NCBI GenBank assembly: GCA_028290405.1
Contig: JAQGJX010000128.1
Coordinates: 1 to 47,564, forward strand
Origin: Hyphomicrobiales bacterium
Lineage (GTDB): Bacteria; Pseudomonadota; Alphaproteobacteria; Rhizobiales; Beijerinckiaceae
Direction of reading: 5' to 3'
Length of the DNA: 47,564 nucleotides
The notes below the pieces were generated by a model. That model had not been told where the DNA came from and did not search any database. It worked only from the letters and a program-made list of their open reading frames with translations. The translations under genes were made by a program, and so were the position numbers. Numbering within the stretch: the first letter of the stretch is position 1; the number at the start of each line of letters is the position of its first letter. This document shows, one piece after another, positions 16,611 to 25,900 of this stretch.

Positions 16611-19190
16611 TTGAGCGACGACGGCGGGCGCGCTGCGCCAAAAGGCCTGACCACGCAGGAGGCGCAGGCGCGGCTCCGCGCCGAGGGGCCCAACGAGCTT
16701 CCCCGGAGCGAGCGGCGCACCGCCCTGCGCATCGTCGGCGAAGTGGTGCGCGAGCCCATGCTGGCGCTGCTGCTGGGCGGCGGGCTGATCTACCTGCTGA
16801 TCGGCGACCTCAAGGAAGCGCTGATCCTGATGGCGTTCGCCACGCTGTCTGTCGTCATCACGGTCGTGCAGGAAACCCGCACCGAGCGCGTGCTAGAAGC
16901 GCTGCGCGACCTCACAAGCCCGCGCGCGCTCGTCATCCGCGACGGCCGGCGCCAGCGCATCGCGGGGCGCGACGTGGTGCGCGGAGACGTCGTGGCGCTT
17001 GGCGAAGGCGACCGCACCCCGGCAGACGCCGTGCTGTTGCACGCCCATGACCTGCAAAGCGACGAATCGCTGCTGACCGGCGAATCCGCGCCCGTGCGCA
17101 AGCGCGCCGATCCCGAGCGCACGGCGGCTGCGCAAAGGCCCGGCGGGGAGGATCAGCCGTTCGTCTATTCCGGCTCGCTCATCGTGCGCGGCTCGGCACT
17201 CGCCGAAGTCACCGCCACCGGGCCTCGCAGCGAGATCGGGCGGATCGGCCAGTCGCTGAGCGCGCTGGAGACGGAGCCCCCTCGCCTGCAGGCGCAGACG
17301 CGCCGCATCGTGCGCAGCTTCGCGCTGCTGGGCGCCGCCATCTGCGCGCTGGCGGTCGTGCTGAACGGCCTGCTGCGCGGCGATTGGCTCCAGGCGCTGC
17401 TGGCCGGCATCGCGCTGGGCATGGCGATGATGCCGGAAGAATTCCCTGTGGTGCTGACGGTCTTCATGGCCATGGGGGCGTGGCGCATCTCGAAAGCGCG
17501 CGTGCTGACGCGCCGCGCCAGCGCCATCGAAACGCTGGGCTCGGCCACCGTGCTGTGCACCGACAAGACCGGCACGCTCACCGAAAACCGCATGAGCCTT
17601 GCGGAACTGCGCCTGCCGGACGGCGCCGTGGCAAACCTGAGGGAGGCCGGCCACGCGCCCCCGCAGTCGTTCCACGACCTCATACGCACAGGCGTTCTGG
17701 CGAGCGCCAGCGACCCCGTGGACCCCATGGAGCGCGCGTTCCACGCTTTCGCGAACGACCATCTGGACGGGCATGGCGCCCCCGCTCGCCAGCTTGTGCG
17801 CTCCTACGGGCTGCGGCCGGAGCTCCTCGCCATGTCGCAGGCGTGGCGAGAGGGAGCGTCGGGCGACGCCCTCGTCGCCGCGAAGGGCTCGCCGGAGGCG
17901 ATCGCGCAGCTTTGCCGCATGGACGAGCCCGCCCGGGAGGCGCTGACCGCGTCCATCGACGCCATGGCGGCCGAAGGGCTGCGCGTGCTGGGCGTGGCGC
18001 GCGCGACGTTCGAAGGGGACCAGTGGCCCGAGGCCCAGCAGGCGTTCGACTTTCAATTCGTCGGGCTCGTCGGCCTCGCCGATCCGCTGCGCGCCAGCGT
18101 GCCGGCGGCCATCGCGGAGTGCCGCACGGCGGGCGTGCGCGTCGTCATGATTACGGGCGATTATCCTGAAACCGCGAAAGCCATTGCGCGGCAGGCGGGC
18201 ATCGACGCGGGCGAGCCGGTCAGCGGCGACGCGCTGGCGGCGATGAGCGACGAGGACCTGGCGGCGCGCGTGGGCTCCACCAACGTCTTCGCCCGCATCC
18301 TGCCCGAACAGAAGCTGCGCATCGTGACGGCCCTGAAGGCGCGCGGAGAGATCGTCGCCATGACGGGCGACGGCGTCAACGACGCGCCGTCCCTCAAGGC
18401 CGCGCATATCGGCGTCGCCATGGGCGGGCGCGGAACGGACGTCGCTCGCGAGGCCTCCAGCATGGTGCTGCTGGACGACGATTTCGGCTCCATCGTCGCC
18501 GCCATCCGGCTGGGGCGGCGCATCTATGACAACCTGCGCAAAGCGATGGGCTACATCCTCGCCGTGCACGTGCCCATCGCCGGACTGGCGCTGATCCCCC
18601 TGCTCTTCGGGCTGCCCACCCTGCTGACCCCCGTCCACATCGCGTCGCTGGAGCTGGTGATCGATCCAGTCTGCTCGCTTGTGTTCGAGGCCGAACGCGA
18701 GGAGAAGGACGTGATGCGCCGGCGCCCGCGCGATCCCAACGAGCCGCTGTTCTCGCGCGCCCTTATCGCCTGGGGTCTGGCCCAAGGCCTCTTCGCGCTG
18801 GCCCTGGTGGCGGCGATCTACGCCGTCGCGCTCCAGCGCGGCATGCCGGTGGACGAAGTGCGGGCGCTGGCGTTCTTTTCCCTCGTCATGAGCATTCTGG
18901 CGCTTGTGTTCGTCAACCGCTCCTTCAGCGCCTCGCTGGCGACCGCGATCGGGCGGCCCAATCTTGCGCTCGGGATCGTGCTCGTCACCGTGGCGAGCCT
19001 GCTGGCGCTGACCCTCGCGTGGCCAGTGGCCCGCGACCTTTTCCGGTTTGGGCCGCTGCACGCGGACGATCTGCTGTTCACGCTGGCCGCCGGGCTGGCG
19101 CTGCTCGTGACGCTGGAAACCATCAAATACCTCGCAGCCAAGCTTCTGCGCGGCGCCTTCAGCTCGGCCCCCCGGGGGCCGCCAGCCTGA
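16611..19190 (+). CDS. Cation-transporting P-type ATPase (P2-like)
   Basis: A polytopic membrane pump of 859 residues. Order: N-terminal cation-ATPase domain, first membrane pair (about 45-90), actuator domain with LLTGES, second membrane pair with PEEFPVVL at residue 275, phosphorylation motif DKTGTLT with Asp318, nucleotide-binding domain with AAKGSPEAI, hinge TGDGVNDAPSLKAA, and a six-helix C-terminal membrane domain. The PEEFP motif replaces the PEGLP of calcium pumps, so the ion cannot be named. The start is TTG at 16611; no in-frame ATG gives a better N-terminus. Confidence 0.93.
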   Translation: MSDDGGRAAPKGLTTQEAQARLRAEGPNELPRSERRTALRIVGEVVREPMLALLLGGGLIYLLIGDLKEALILMAFATLSVVITVVQETRTERVLEALRDLTSPRALVIRDGRRQRIAGRDVVRGDVVALGEGDRTPADAVLLHAHDLQSDESLLTGESAPVRKRADPERTAAAQRPGGEDQPFVYSGSLIVRGSALAEVTATGPRSEIGRIGQSLSALETEPPRLQAQTRRIVRSFALLGAAICALAVVLNGLLRGDWLQALLAGIALGMAMMPEEFPVVLTVFMAMGAWRISKARVLTRRASAIETLGSATVLCTDKTGTLTENRMSLAELRLPDGAVANLREAGHAPPQSFHDLIRTGVLASASDPVDPMERAFHAFANDHLDGHGAPARQLVRSYGLRPELLAMSQAWREGASGDALVAAKGSPEAIAQLCRMDEPAREALTASIDAMAAEGLRVLGVARATFEGDQWPEAQQAFDFQFVGLVGLADPLRASVPAAIAECRTAGVRVVMITGDYPETAKAIARQAGIDAGEPVSGDALAAMSDEDLAARVGSTNVFARILPEQKLRIVTALKARGEIVAMTGDGVNDAPSLKAAHIGVAMGGRGTDVAREASSMVLLDDDFGSIVAAIRLGRRIYDNLRKAMGYILAVHVPIAGLALIPLLFGLPTLLTPVHIASLELVIDPVCSLVFEAEREEKDVMRRRPRDPNEPLFSRALIAWGLAQGLFALALVAAIYAVALQRGMPVDEVRALAFFSLVMSILALVFVNRSFSASLATAIGRPNLALGIVLVTVASLLALTLAWPVARDLFRFGPLHADDLLFTLAAGLALLVTLETIKYLAAKLLRGAFSSAPRGPPA

Positions 19191-19280
19191 GGGCGGCGGG
19201 TAATTTCATCGACGCGGGCGACGCAAGGGTCTAAGCACAGCCTAACCCCAAATCACTCCAAAGATTGGTTGCCCCCGTTT

Positions 19281-21461
19281 ATGCCGTTTCCCGCCACGAA
19301 CCCGAGCCTCGAACGCGCCCTCGCCGACAAGGGCTACGCTGAGCCCACGCCCGTCCAGGCCGCCGTTCTCCAGCCAGAGGCCGCAGGCCGCGACCTGCTC
19401 GTCTCCGCCCAGACGGGCTCCGGCAAGACCGTCGCGTACGGCCTCGCGCTCGCCTCCACGCTGCTGGGCGAGGAAGAGCGCTTCGGCGCCCCGGGCGAAC
19501 CGCTGGCCCTCATCATCGCGCCCACGCGCGAACTCGCCCTGCAGGTGCAGCGCGAACTCGTCTGGCTGTACGGCCCCGCGGGCGCCCGCGTCACCTCGTG
19601 CGTCGGCGGCATGGACGTTCGCCGCGAAGCCCGCGCGCTGGCGGACGGCTGCCATGTCGTCGTCGCAACCCCCGGCCGCCTGCGCGACCATCTGGAGCGC
19701 GGACGCCTCGACACATCGTCGCTGCGCGCCGTGGTGCTGGACGAGGCCGACGAGATGCTCGACCTGGGCTTCCGCGAGGACCTCGAGTTCATCCTCGACG
19801 CCGTGCCGGAAGAGCGTCGCACGCTCCTGTTCTCCGCCACCATTCCGCGCGACATCGCCGCGCTGGCCCGGCGCTTCCAGAACGACGCCTTCCGCATCGA
19901 CACGGTGGACCAGAGCCAGCCGCACGGCGACATCGAGTATCGCGCCATCCGCATCGCGCCCAACGAAATCGAGCATGCGTGCGTGAACGTGCTGCGCCTG
20001 TTCGAGGCGCGCGGCGCCATGATCTTCTGCCACACGCGCGAAGCGGTGCGGCATCTGCACGCCAGCCTGCAGGAGCGCGGGTTCAACGTGGTGGCGCTGT
20101 CGGGCGAACTTTCCCAGACCGAGCGCACCCATGCCCTGCAGGCCCTGCGCGACGGGCGCGCCCGCGTATGCGTGGCGACGGACGTGGCGGCGCGCGGCAT
20201 CGACCTGCCCGACCTTGGCCTCGTGATCCACGCGGAACTGCCGAACGACCGCGACACCCTGCTCCACCGCAGCGGCCGCACGGGCCGCGCGGGCCGAAAG
20301 GGCGTGTGCGTGATCCTCGTGCCCTACACGCGCCGCCGCAAGGCCGAGGGCCTGCTGGCCCAGGCGCGCGTCGACGCCACGTGGGGCTCGCCGCCCACGG
20401 CCGAGGAAATCCGCGCCGCCGACCAGGTGCGCATGATCGAGGACCCGGCCTTCTCCGAGCCCACGACGGAGGAAGACCTCGCCATGGCGCAGACGCTTCT
20501 GGCGGGCCGCACCCCCGAGGAGATCGCCGCCGTGCTGGTGCGCCTCTATCGCGCCCGCCTGCCCGCGCCGGAAGAATTGTTCGAGGCTGGCGCAGCCCCC
20601 GAACGCGCGCCGCGCGAGCGCCGCGAACGCGTGACCAGCGACCTGCGCGAGCAGCGCCCCGAGCGGGCGCCGCGCGAGCGCGCCGGCACGTCGTTCGACC
20701 GCAGCCCGCAGGAGCGCGGCTCCTACGACAAGCCCCCGCACGAGCGTCCCCAGCGCGAGCGCACAAGCCATGACCGGCCCACAGGCCCCATGGTGTGGTT
20801 CCGCATGAACGTCGGGCGCCGCAACCAGGCCGATCCGCGCTGGCTGCTTCCGATCATCTGCCGCATGGGCCATGTGACCAAGTCGGACCTCGGCACGATC
20901 CGCATCTTCGACCGGGAAACGAAGTTCGAGGTGACGGAAGCCGTGGCGGCGAAGTTCGCCGGCGCGGTGCGCCGCTCGACCAACGACGAGAACATCACGA
21001 TCGAGCCCGCCCACCCCGGCACCGTCGTCACCACGGAGGCCGTGAAGCCCGAGCGGGTGAAGTACGAGGGCGGCAAGCCCGAGCGGCCCAAGCACGAGGA
21101 GCCGGAGCATTCCCCGGCGCCCGAGGCCGAGGCGCGCAGCCACGACAAGCCGAAGTTCGATAAGCCGAAGTTCGACAAGCCCAAATACGACAAGCCGAAA
21201 CACGACGGCCCCAAGCCCGAGCGCCGGCCCTACGAGGGGTCCAAGCCCCGCTATGAGCCGCTGGACAATTCCCCCGTCGCGAAGGCGCCCGACGCCGCTC
21301 CCGCGCCGTACAAGAAGCCTTACGACAAGCCGAAATACGAAGGCGGCAAGCCCGGCGGCTTTCCCAAGAAGGGCGGCTACGACGCGGCCAAGCGCAAGCC
21401 CGACGGGTTCAAGCCCGGCGGCGACAAGCCCTTCACCCGCAAGGCCCCCAAGGGCCCCTGA
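19281..21461 (+). CDS. DEAD-box RNA helicase with DbpA-type RNA-binding domain and repetitive charged tail
   Basis: A 726-residue helicase. Motif I AQTGSGKT is at 43-50, Ia PTREL, II DEAD at 154-157, III SAT, and VI HRSGRTGRAG. After the core, a Glu/Arg-rich linker (about 430-500) leads to a DbpA-like RNA-binding domain (about 504-580, beginning MVWFRMNVGRRNQ). The rest, about 585-726, is low complexity with repeats of the type DKPKF/DKPKY/DKPKH and PERPK. DbpA proteins act in 50S ribosomal subunit assembly. The ATG at 19281 is chosen over an in-frame TTG 12 bases upstream. Neither has a strong ribosome binding site. Confidence 0.93.
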   Translation: MPFPATNPSLERALADKGYAEPTPVQAAVLQPEAAGRDLLVSAQTGSGKTVAYGLALASTLLGEEERFGAPGEPLALIIAPTRELALQVQRELVWLYGPAGARVTSCVGGMDVRREARALADGCHVVVATPGRLRDHLERGRLDTSSLRAVVLDEADEMLDLGFREDLEFILDAVPEERRTLLFSATIPRDIAALARRFQNDAFRIDTVDQSQPHGDIEYRAIRIAPNEIEHACVNVLRLFEARGAMIFCHTREAVRHLHASLQERGFNVVALSGELSQTERTHALQALRDGRARVCVATDVAARGIDLPDLGLVIHAELPNDRDTLLHRSGRTGRAGRKGVCVILVPYTRRRKAEGLLAQARVDATWGSPPTAEEIRAADQVRMIEDPAFSEPTTEEDLAMAQTLLAGRTPEEIAAVLVRLYRARLPAPEELFEAGAAPERAPRERRERVTSDLREQRPERAPRERAGTSFDRSPQERGSYDKPPHERPQRERTSHDRPTGPMVWFRMNVGRRNQADPRWLLPIICRMGHVTKSDLGTIRIFDRETKFEVTEAVAAKFAGAVRRSTNDENITIEPAHPGTVVTTEAVKPERVKYEGGKPERPKHEEPEHSPAPEAEARSHDKPKFDKPKFDKPKYDKPKHDGPKPERRPYEGSKPRYEPLDNSPVAKAPDAAPAPYKKPYDKPKYEGGKPGGFPKKGGYDAAKRKPDGFKPGGDKPFTRKAPKGP

Positions 21462-21472
21462 CATATTGCGCG

Positions 21473-21501
21473 CCGGGCGAACGCTGATAGTGTTCGCCCG
21501 G
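21473..21501 (+). terminator. Hairpin after the helicase gene
   Basis: CCGGGCGAAC and GTTCGCCCGG form a perfect 10-bp stem around a nine-base loop, starting 12 bases after the helicase stop. There is no T tract, so it may be a weak terminator or an mRNA-stabilising stem. Confidence 0.5.
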
Positions 21502-21514
21502 GTTGCGCGCGCGC

Positions 21515-21538
21515 TGGACCGCGCGCCTCCCGGCGCGC
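21515..21538. repeat. Single unit of the GGACC-GCGCGCC palindromic repeat
   Basis: The 24 bases beginning TGGACCGCGCG and ending CGGCGCGC are identical to the left arm of the element at 2504-2588 (plus one upstream T). Here only one unit is present, upstream of the LigA-like gene. Confidence 0.7.
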
Positions 21539-21600
21539 AAGCGCGACGCAGGACCACCCTCGCGTTTCGTAAAGTCCGAGAGCCCGGGAGGGGCGTCGCC

Positions 21601-21849
21601 ATGAGCGCCTATGCGCTGAACAAGATGCTGCGCGAGGTGAACCGCAATCCGCAGGCGCGCGAACGCTTCATGCGCGACGCGGCCGGCATGGCGGCGGAGT
21701 TCGACCTCACGGACGCGGAACGCGCCGCGGCGCTGGCGCGCGACGTCGGCGCGCTCTACAAGCTCGGCGCCCATGGCCTGATCCTGCGGCCCTTCACCAT
21801 CATCCACCAGATGTCGGAGCCCGACTATCTGCGCGCCATCAGGGGGTAA
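21601..21849 (+). CDS. LigA-like small subunit of an extradiol dioxygenase
   Basis: An 82-residue helical protein like the LigA (protocatechuate 4,5-dioxygenase alpha) domain: YALNKMLREVNRNP, then ERAALARDVGALYKLG and HGLILRPF. LigA closes over the active site of the LigB subunit. Its stop is three bases before the LigB-like start, so the two are very likely an operon and a complex. GGGAGGGG upstream supports the ATG at 21601. Confidence 0.85.
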   Translation: MSAYALNKMLREVNRNPQARERFMRDAAGMAAEFDLTDAERAAALARDVGALYKLGAHGLILRPFTIIHQMSEPDYLRAIRG

Positions 21850-21852
21850 GCC

Positions 21853-22668
21853 GTGCCCATCGTTTACGCCTGCGCCGCAAGCCACGCGCCCGGCATCCGC
21901 GCCTGGGCCGAAGCGGTCGAACCCGCCACAAGGGACCGCCTGTTCGCGGGCTTCGACGAGGTGGCGGCGGGCCTTGCGGCCGCGCAGCCCGATGTGGTGC
22001 TCCTGCTCACCTCCGAGCACTGGGCGAACTTCTTCCTCGATCACATCGGGGCGTTCTGCATCGGCCGCGGCGAAAGCTTCGAGGGCCCGGTGGAGCCGTG
22101 GCTGAAGGTGGAGAAGACCCGCTTTCCGGGCAACCCGGCCTTCGCCGAGCGGCTGCTGAACCATTGCTACGCGGTGGGCTTCGAGCCCAGCTATTCTCAC
22201 GAGATGAAGCTCGATCACGGCTCCATGGTGCCCCTCAGTTTCATTCCCGGGATGGACGCGCGCACGCTCGTGCCGATCATGTTCAACACGCTGGCGACGC
22301 CGCGCCCCACGGCCGCCCGCTGCCTGGCGCTGGGCCAGGCGCTGCGTCCCGTGCTGGACGCCGCGCCCGAGCGCATCGCCGTCGTGGCGACCGGCGGCCT
22401 CTCGCACGATCCCGGCGAGATCAACCACGGGCGCATCGACACGGACTTCGACCGCACGTTCCTCGATCGCATGAGCGCAGGACGGCTGGACGAACTCGCC
22501 GCCTACACGGACGCGCAATTGCTGGCGGCGGGCGCGGGAACGCTGGAGCTGCTGGCGTGGATCTGCCTTGCGGGAATCATGGGCGAGCGCAAGGCGCGCA
22601 CCGTGGCGTACGAAGCCGTGATCCCCTGGGCCACGGGCGTCGGCGTGCTGGCCTACGAGGCGGCGTGA
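21853..22668 (+). CDS. LigB-like class III extradiol ring-cleavage dioxygenase
   Basis: A 271-residue catalytic subunit. The Fe(II) ligands by comparison with LigB are His11 (ASHAPG), His56 (SEHWAN) and Glu232 (GTLELLAW); the acid-base His is His185 (GGLSH), and His122 (LDHGS) is the other active-site His. All are present, so an active meta-cleavage enzyme is expected. It uses a GTG start. It differs from the class I (VOC) and DOPA-type dioxygenases elsewhere in the window. The ring substrate is not evident. Confidence 0.93.
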   Translation: MPIVYACAASHAPGIRAWAEAVEPATRDRLFAGFDEVAAGLAAAQPDVVLLLTSEHWANFFLDHIGAFCIGRGESFEGPVEPWLKVEKTRFPGNPAFAERLLNHCYAVGFEPSYSHEMKLDHGSMVPLSFIPGMDARTLVPIMFNTLATPRPTAARCLALGQALRPVLDAAPERIAVVATGGLSHDPGEINHGRIDTDFDRTFLDRMSAGRLDELAAYTDAQLLAAGAGTLELLAWICLAGIMGERKARTVAYEAVIPWATGVGVLAYEAA

Positions 22669-22693
22669 CGCATCATTGCAACGAGGACGACAC

Positions 22694-23485
22694 ATGTTTG
22701 TAGAAACGCGGGACGGCGCGCGGATCGCCTATTCCATCGAGGGCAATTTCTCGTCCGGCAAGCGCGTGGCGCTGGTCCACTCGCTGGCCATGGACCGGTC
22801 CTTCTGGCTCCCCATCGTGGAGCGCCTGTCGCCTGACGCGGCTGTCCTGACGCTGGATTGCCGCGGCCATGGCGACAGCGACAAGCCCGCCGGACCCTAT
22901 ACTGTGGAGCAGTTCGCAGACGATCTGGCGGACGTCTTCGACCATGCGGGCTGGGACAAGGCGGTGGTGGCGGGCGCGTCCATGGGCGGCTGCGTGTCGC
23001 TGGCGTTCGCGATCCGCCATCCGGAGCGCGCCACTGGCCTCGGCCTTTTCGACACCACGGCCTGCTACGGCGACGACGCCCCCAAGGCCTGGGAAGAGCG
23101 CGCCAGCAAGGCCCGTACGGACGGCCTCGCGGTGCTGACCGACTTCCAGAAGACGCGCTGGTTCAGCGACGGCTTCCGGGCCGAACGCCCGGATGTGGTG
23201 GACGCGTGCATCGAGGTGTTCCTCGACAACGAAGTCGAAGCCTACGCGCAGACCTGCCGCATGCTGGGCGCCTGCGACCTTCGCCCGCAACTCGGCGCCA
23301 TCAAGGTTCCCGCCCGCATTGTGGTGGGCGACGAGGATTACGCGACGCCCGTCGCCATGGCGCAGACGATGCACGCCGGAATCGCAGGCTCCACGCTGCG
23401 CGTGGTGAAGGGCGCCCGCCACCTCTCCCCGCTGGAAATCCCCGACGACATCGCGGCCGAATTGCGCACGCTCCTGGGCGTGTAG
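22694..23485 (+). CDS. Alpha/beta hydrolase, 3-oxoadipate enol-lactonase-like
   Basis: A 263-residue alpha/beta hydrolase with the nucleophile elbow GASMG (Ser96), DCRGHGDSD at 55-63, and catalytic His243 (GARHLSPLE). The start and core resemble PcaD-type enol-lactonases, but related C-C hydrolases look similar. It lies 25 bases after the LigB-like gene, so it likely acts on the ring-cleavage product. An AGGA ribosome binding site precedes the ATG. Confidence 0.85.
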   Translation: MFVETRDGARIAYSIEGNFSSGKRVALVHSLAMDRSFWLPIVERLSPDAAVLTLDCRGHGDSDKPAGPYTVEQFADDLADVFDHAGWDKAVVAGASMGGCVSLAFAIRHPERATGLGLFDTTACYGDDAPKAWEERASKARTDGLAVLTDFQKTRWFSDGFRAERPDVVDACIEVFLDNEVEAYAQTCRMLGACDLRPQLGAIKVPARIVVGDEDYATPVAMAQTMHAGIAGSTLRVVKGARHLSPLEIPDDIAAELRTLLGV

Positions 23486-23511
23486 CGGCAGGACTTCGCG
23501 CTCCGTTCGGC

Positions 23512-23568
23512 CACGCCCTCATCCGCCGCCGCTGCGCGGCGACGCCTTCTCCCGTGAACGGGAGAAGG
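23512..23568. repeat. Dispersed-type repeat with perfect hairpin between convergent genes
   Basis: The segment begins CCACGCCCTCATCCGCCGCC and ends in a perfect 11-bp hairpin, CCTTCTCCCGT-GA-ACGGGAGAAGG, at 23545-23568. A GC hairpin (CGCCGC/GCGGCG) precedes it. Elements of this type are common in Hyphomicrobiales genomes. Between convergent genes it can act as a bidirectional terminator. Confidence 0.65.
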
Positions 23569-23576
23569 ACAAAATC

Positions 23577-23873
23577 TCACCCGTAGATGGGTTCGTCGTG
23601 GGTGTGGAACGCCTTCAGGCGGGCCAAGAACGGCGTCTGGTATTCTGCGGGGACGTCCGCCGCGTCGGTCATCCACTTGAAGATGTCCGGGTCGGGCGCG
23701 TCCATCAGCGCCTCGAACTGGTCGAGTTCGCTCTCCGACAGCTTGGCCAGCTCGGAATCGGCGAACTTGCCCATGAGAATGTCCATCTCGCGCATGCCGC
23801 GATGCCAGGCGCGGAACAGGACGCGACGGCGGCGGGGGTCGAGATTGGCGCTGGAGATGGCGCTTTCGGTCAT
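23577..23873 (-). CDS. sdhE: FAD assembly factor SdhE
   Basis: A small helical protein of 98 residues that helps attach FAD covalently to succinate dehydrogenase (SDHAF2/YgfY family). The diagnostic surface motif RGMRE is at 25-29, followed by EMDILMGKF, then a DQFEALMDAPDPDIFKW block. The ATG at 23873 is chosen; ten more codons upstream add nothing typical. It is a stand-alone gene; no sdh genes are in the window. Confidence 0.92.
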   Translation of the reverse strand: MTESAISSANLDPRRRRVLFRAWHRGMREMDILMGKFADSELAKLSESELDQFEALMDAPDPDIFKWMTDAADVPAEYQTPFLARLKAFHTHDEPIYG

Positions 23874-23935
23874 GGTGCGGGTCCTGGTCAGAGCTGGTTT
23901 CAAGCCATATAGCGCACTTGGCGCCCGCCGTCCCG

Positions 23936-24697
23936 TCAGCGCAGGATCTGGCTGAGGAACAGCTTCGTGCGCTCGTGCTGCGGGTGGGCGAAGAACGGCT
24001 CGGGGGCGTTCATCTCCACGATCTCGCCCCGGTCGATAAAGGCGACGCGGTCCGCCACTTCGCGCGCGAAGCCCATCTCATGGGTGACGCAGATCATCGT
24101 CATCCCCTCCTCGGCCAGCGACACCATGGTGTCGAGCACTTCCTTGACCATTTCGGGGTCCAGCGCCGAAGTCGGCTCGTCGAACAGCATGATCTTGGGG
24201 GACATGCACAGCGCCCGCGCGATGGCGACGCGCTGCTGCTGACCGCCTGAAAGCTGAAGCGGATATTTGTGCGCCTGCTCGGGGATTCGCACGCGCTCGA
24301 GAAAGTGCATCGCGCGCTCCTCCGCCGCCTTCTGCGGCATGCGCAGCGTCCAGATGGGCGAGAGCGTGCAGTTCTCCAGCACGCTCAGGTGGGGAAACAG
24401 ATTGAAATGCTGGAACACCATGCCGACGTCGCGGCGGATTTCGTCCACCCGTCGCGTGTCGTCGGTCAACTCCACGCCCTCCACCAGGATGCGCCCGCGC
24501 TGGTGCGCCTCCAGCCTGTTGATGCAGCGGATCAGCGTGGACTTGCCCGAGCCAGAAGGTCCGCACACCACGATGCGCTCGCCCCGCGAGACGTCCAGGT
24601 TGACCCCCTTCAGCACGTGGAAGCGGCCGAACCACTTGTGCACGTCCTGCATCTGGATCGCGAGCGGCTGCGCGGTTTCAGGCATGGCTTGGCTCAT
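23936..24697 (-). CDS. aapP: General amino-acid ABC transporter ATPase AapP
   Basis: The ATP-hydrolysing subunit, 253 residues. Walker A GPSGSGKS is at 46-53, Q-loop region [10 protein letters not shown], signature LSGGQQQR, Walker [13 protein letters not shown], and switch His in THEMGFA. This is the polar amino-acid transporter class. Its ATG overlaps the stop of aapM by four bases, making it the last gene of the aapJQMP operon. The operon imports a wide range of L-amino acids. Confidence 0.95.
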   Translation of the reverse strand: MSQAMPETAQPLAIQMQDVHKWFGRFHVLKGVNLDVSRGERIVVCGPSGSGKSTLIRCINRLEAHQRGRILVEGVELTDDTRRVDEIRRDVGMVFQHFNLFPHLSVLENCTLSPIWTLRMPQKAAEERAMHFLERVRIPEQAHKYPLQLSGGQQQRVAIARALCMSPKIMLFDEPTSALDPEMVKEVLDTMVSLAEEGMTMICVTHEMGFAREVADRVAFIDRGEIVEMNAPEPFFAHPQHERTKLFLSQILR

Positions 24698-25899
24698 TTG
24701 GCGTGACCTCGCGCGAGACGGCGCTCCATCATCAGCGAATAGCGCGACATCGCGAAGCAGAACACGAAGTAGAAGGCGGCGGCGAACACATAGCCGGTGG
24801 CCGAGATCGACGGGCCGGCCCATTCAGGATCGAGCCGCTGGGTGTCGACCGCCCGCAGGAAGTCGAAAATGCCCACGATGGCCACCAGCGTCGTGTCCTT
24901 GAACAGCGCGATGAACGAATTGACAATGCCCGGAATGACGGTCGTCAGCGCCTGGGGCATCACGATCAGCGCCATGCGGTGGCGCCACGTCAGCCCAAGC
25001 GCCATGGCGCCTTCGAACTGGCCTTTGGGCACAGCCTGCAAGCCGCCGCGCACCACTTCGGCCATGTAGACGGAGGCGAAGATCGCCACGCCGATGAGCG
25101 GGCGCATCAGGCGGTCCGGCGACCATTGCTCGGGCACGAACAGCGGCAGCATGGTGTTGGCCATGAAGAGCACGGTGATGAGCGGCACGCCGCGCACCAC
25201 CTCGATGAGGACCACGCACACCATGCGCAGCACCGGCGCGCTGGACTGGCGCCCCAGCGCCAGCAGCACGCCCAGCGGCAGCGACACCACAATGCCGACC
25301 GTCGCCACCAGCAGGCTGACGAAAATTCCGCCCCACAGGTTCGTGCCCACCACGGGCAGCGCGTTTTGCGCGACGTCGGCGAGCGCGGCCGATCCGGATA
25401 CGTCCGCGAGGCCCCGCAGCACGGCGCGCAGGCTGTCGGCCATGCCGTGCAGCAGGTTGTAGGCCAGGATGGGATAGGCGACGAGGAACAGCAGCAGGCC
25501 GAGCCCCTTGCGCCGCGCGCCGGGCCACAGCAGCCATGCGGCGAGAAGCGCGCCCAGCAGCAGCGTCAGATCCACGCGCCAGAGCAGGTCGCGCGGATAG
25601 GAGCCATAGGCGAAGAACGAGATTTTCGCGCGCACATAGGCCCAGCAGGCGCCCGCCCCCGGCGCCCGGCAGGCCTCGCCGTCCGGCGCGCTCCAAACCG
25701 CGTCGATGAACAGCCAGCGGATCAGGTCGGGCGTGACCCAGACGAGGAACAGCGCGCTCAGCACGGTGAGAACGCTCGACAGCACGCCGCCGAACAGGTT
25801 CTCGCGCACCCACGCCACAGGCCCGCCCACGCGCGCGGGCGGCGGCAGGTCCGGGGAGACGGAGGTGCGCAGATAGGCGCCGCTTGCCCGGGAGGCCAT
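24694..25899 (-). CDS. aapM: Amino-acid ABC transporter permease AapM
   Basis: An inner-membrane subunit of 401 residues with a long N-terminal region carrying extra membrane segments, as is typical for Aap permeases. The C-terminal transport domain holds the ATPase-contact loop, with [10 protein letters not shown] and a downstream [10 protein letters not shown]. It starts one base after aapQ ends and pairs with AapQ to form the channel. Confidence 0.93.
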   Translation of the reverse strand: MASRASGAYLRTSVSPDLPPPARVGGPVAWVRENLFGGVLSSVLTVLSALFLVWVTPDLIRWLFIDAVWSAPDGEACRAPGAGACWAYVRAKISFFAYGSYPRDLLWRVDLTLLLGALLAAWLLWPGARRKGLGLLLFLVAYPILAYNLLHGMADSLRAVLRGLADVSGSAALADVAQNALPVVGTNLWGGIFVSLLVATVGIVVSLPLGVLLALGRQSSAPVLRMVCVVLIEVVRGVPLITVLFMANTMLPLFVPEQWSPDRLMRPLIGVAIFASVYMAEVVRGGLQAVPKGQFEGAMALGLTWRHRMALIVMPQALTTVIPGIVNSFIALFKDTTLVAIVGIFDFLRAVDTQRLDPEWAGPSISATGYVFAAAFYFVFCFAMSRYSLMMERRLARGHAK

Positions 25900-25900
25900 C

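Noticed and set aside
16893-19061. A 722-codon frame antisense to the P-type ATPase
   Set aside because: It is a shadow of the true coding strand, with His/Arg/Gln-rich sequence and no motif.
21151-21220. Possible DNA tandem repeat or frameshift in the helicase tail
   Set aside because: The frame is continuous, and codon choice varies between units, so this is a protein-level repeat in one gene.
19242-21602. A 786-codon frame antisense to the helicase
   Set aside because: Same reason: it mirrors the codon pattern of the helicase and has no recognisable domain.
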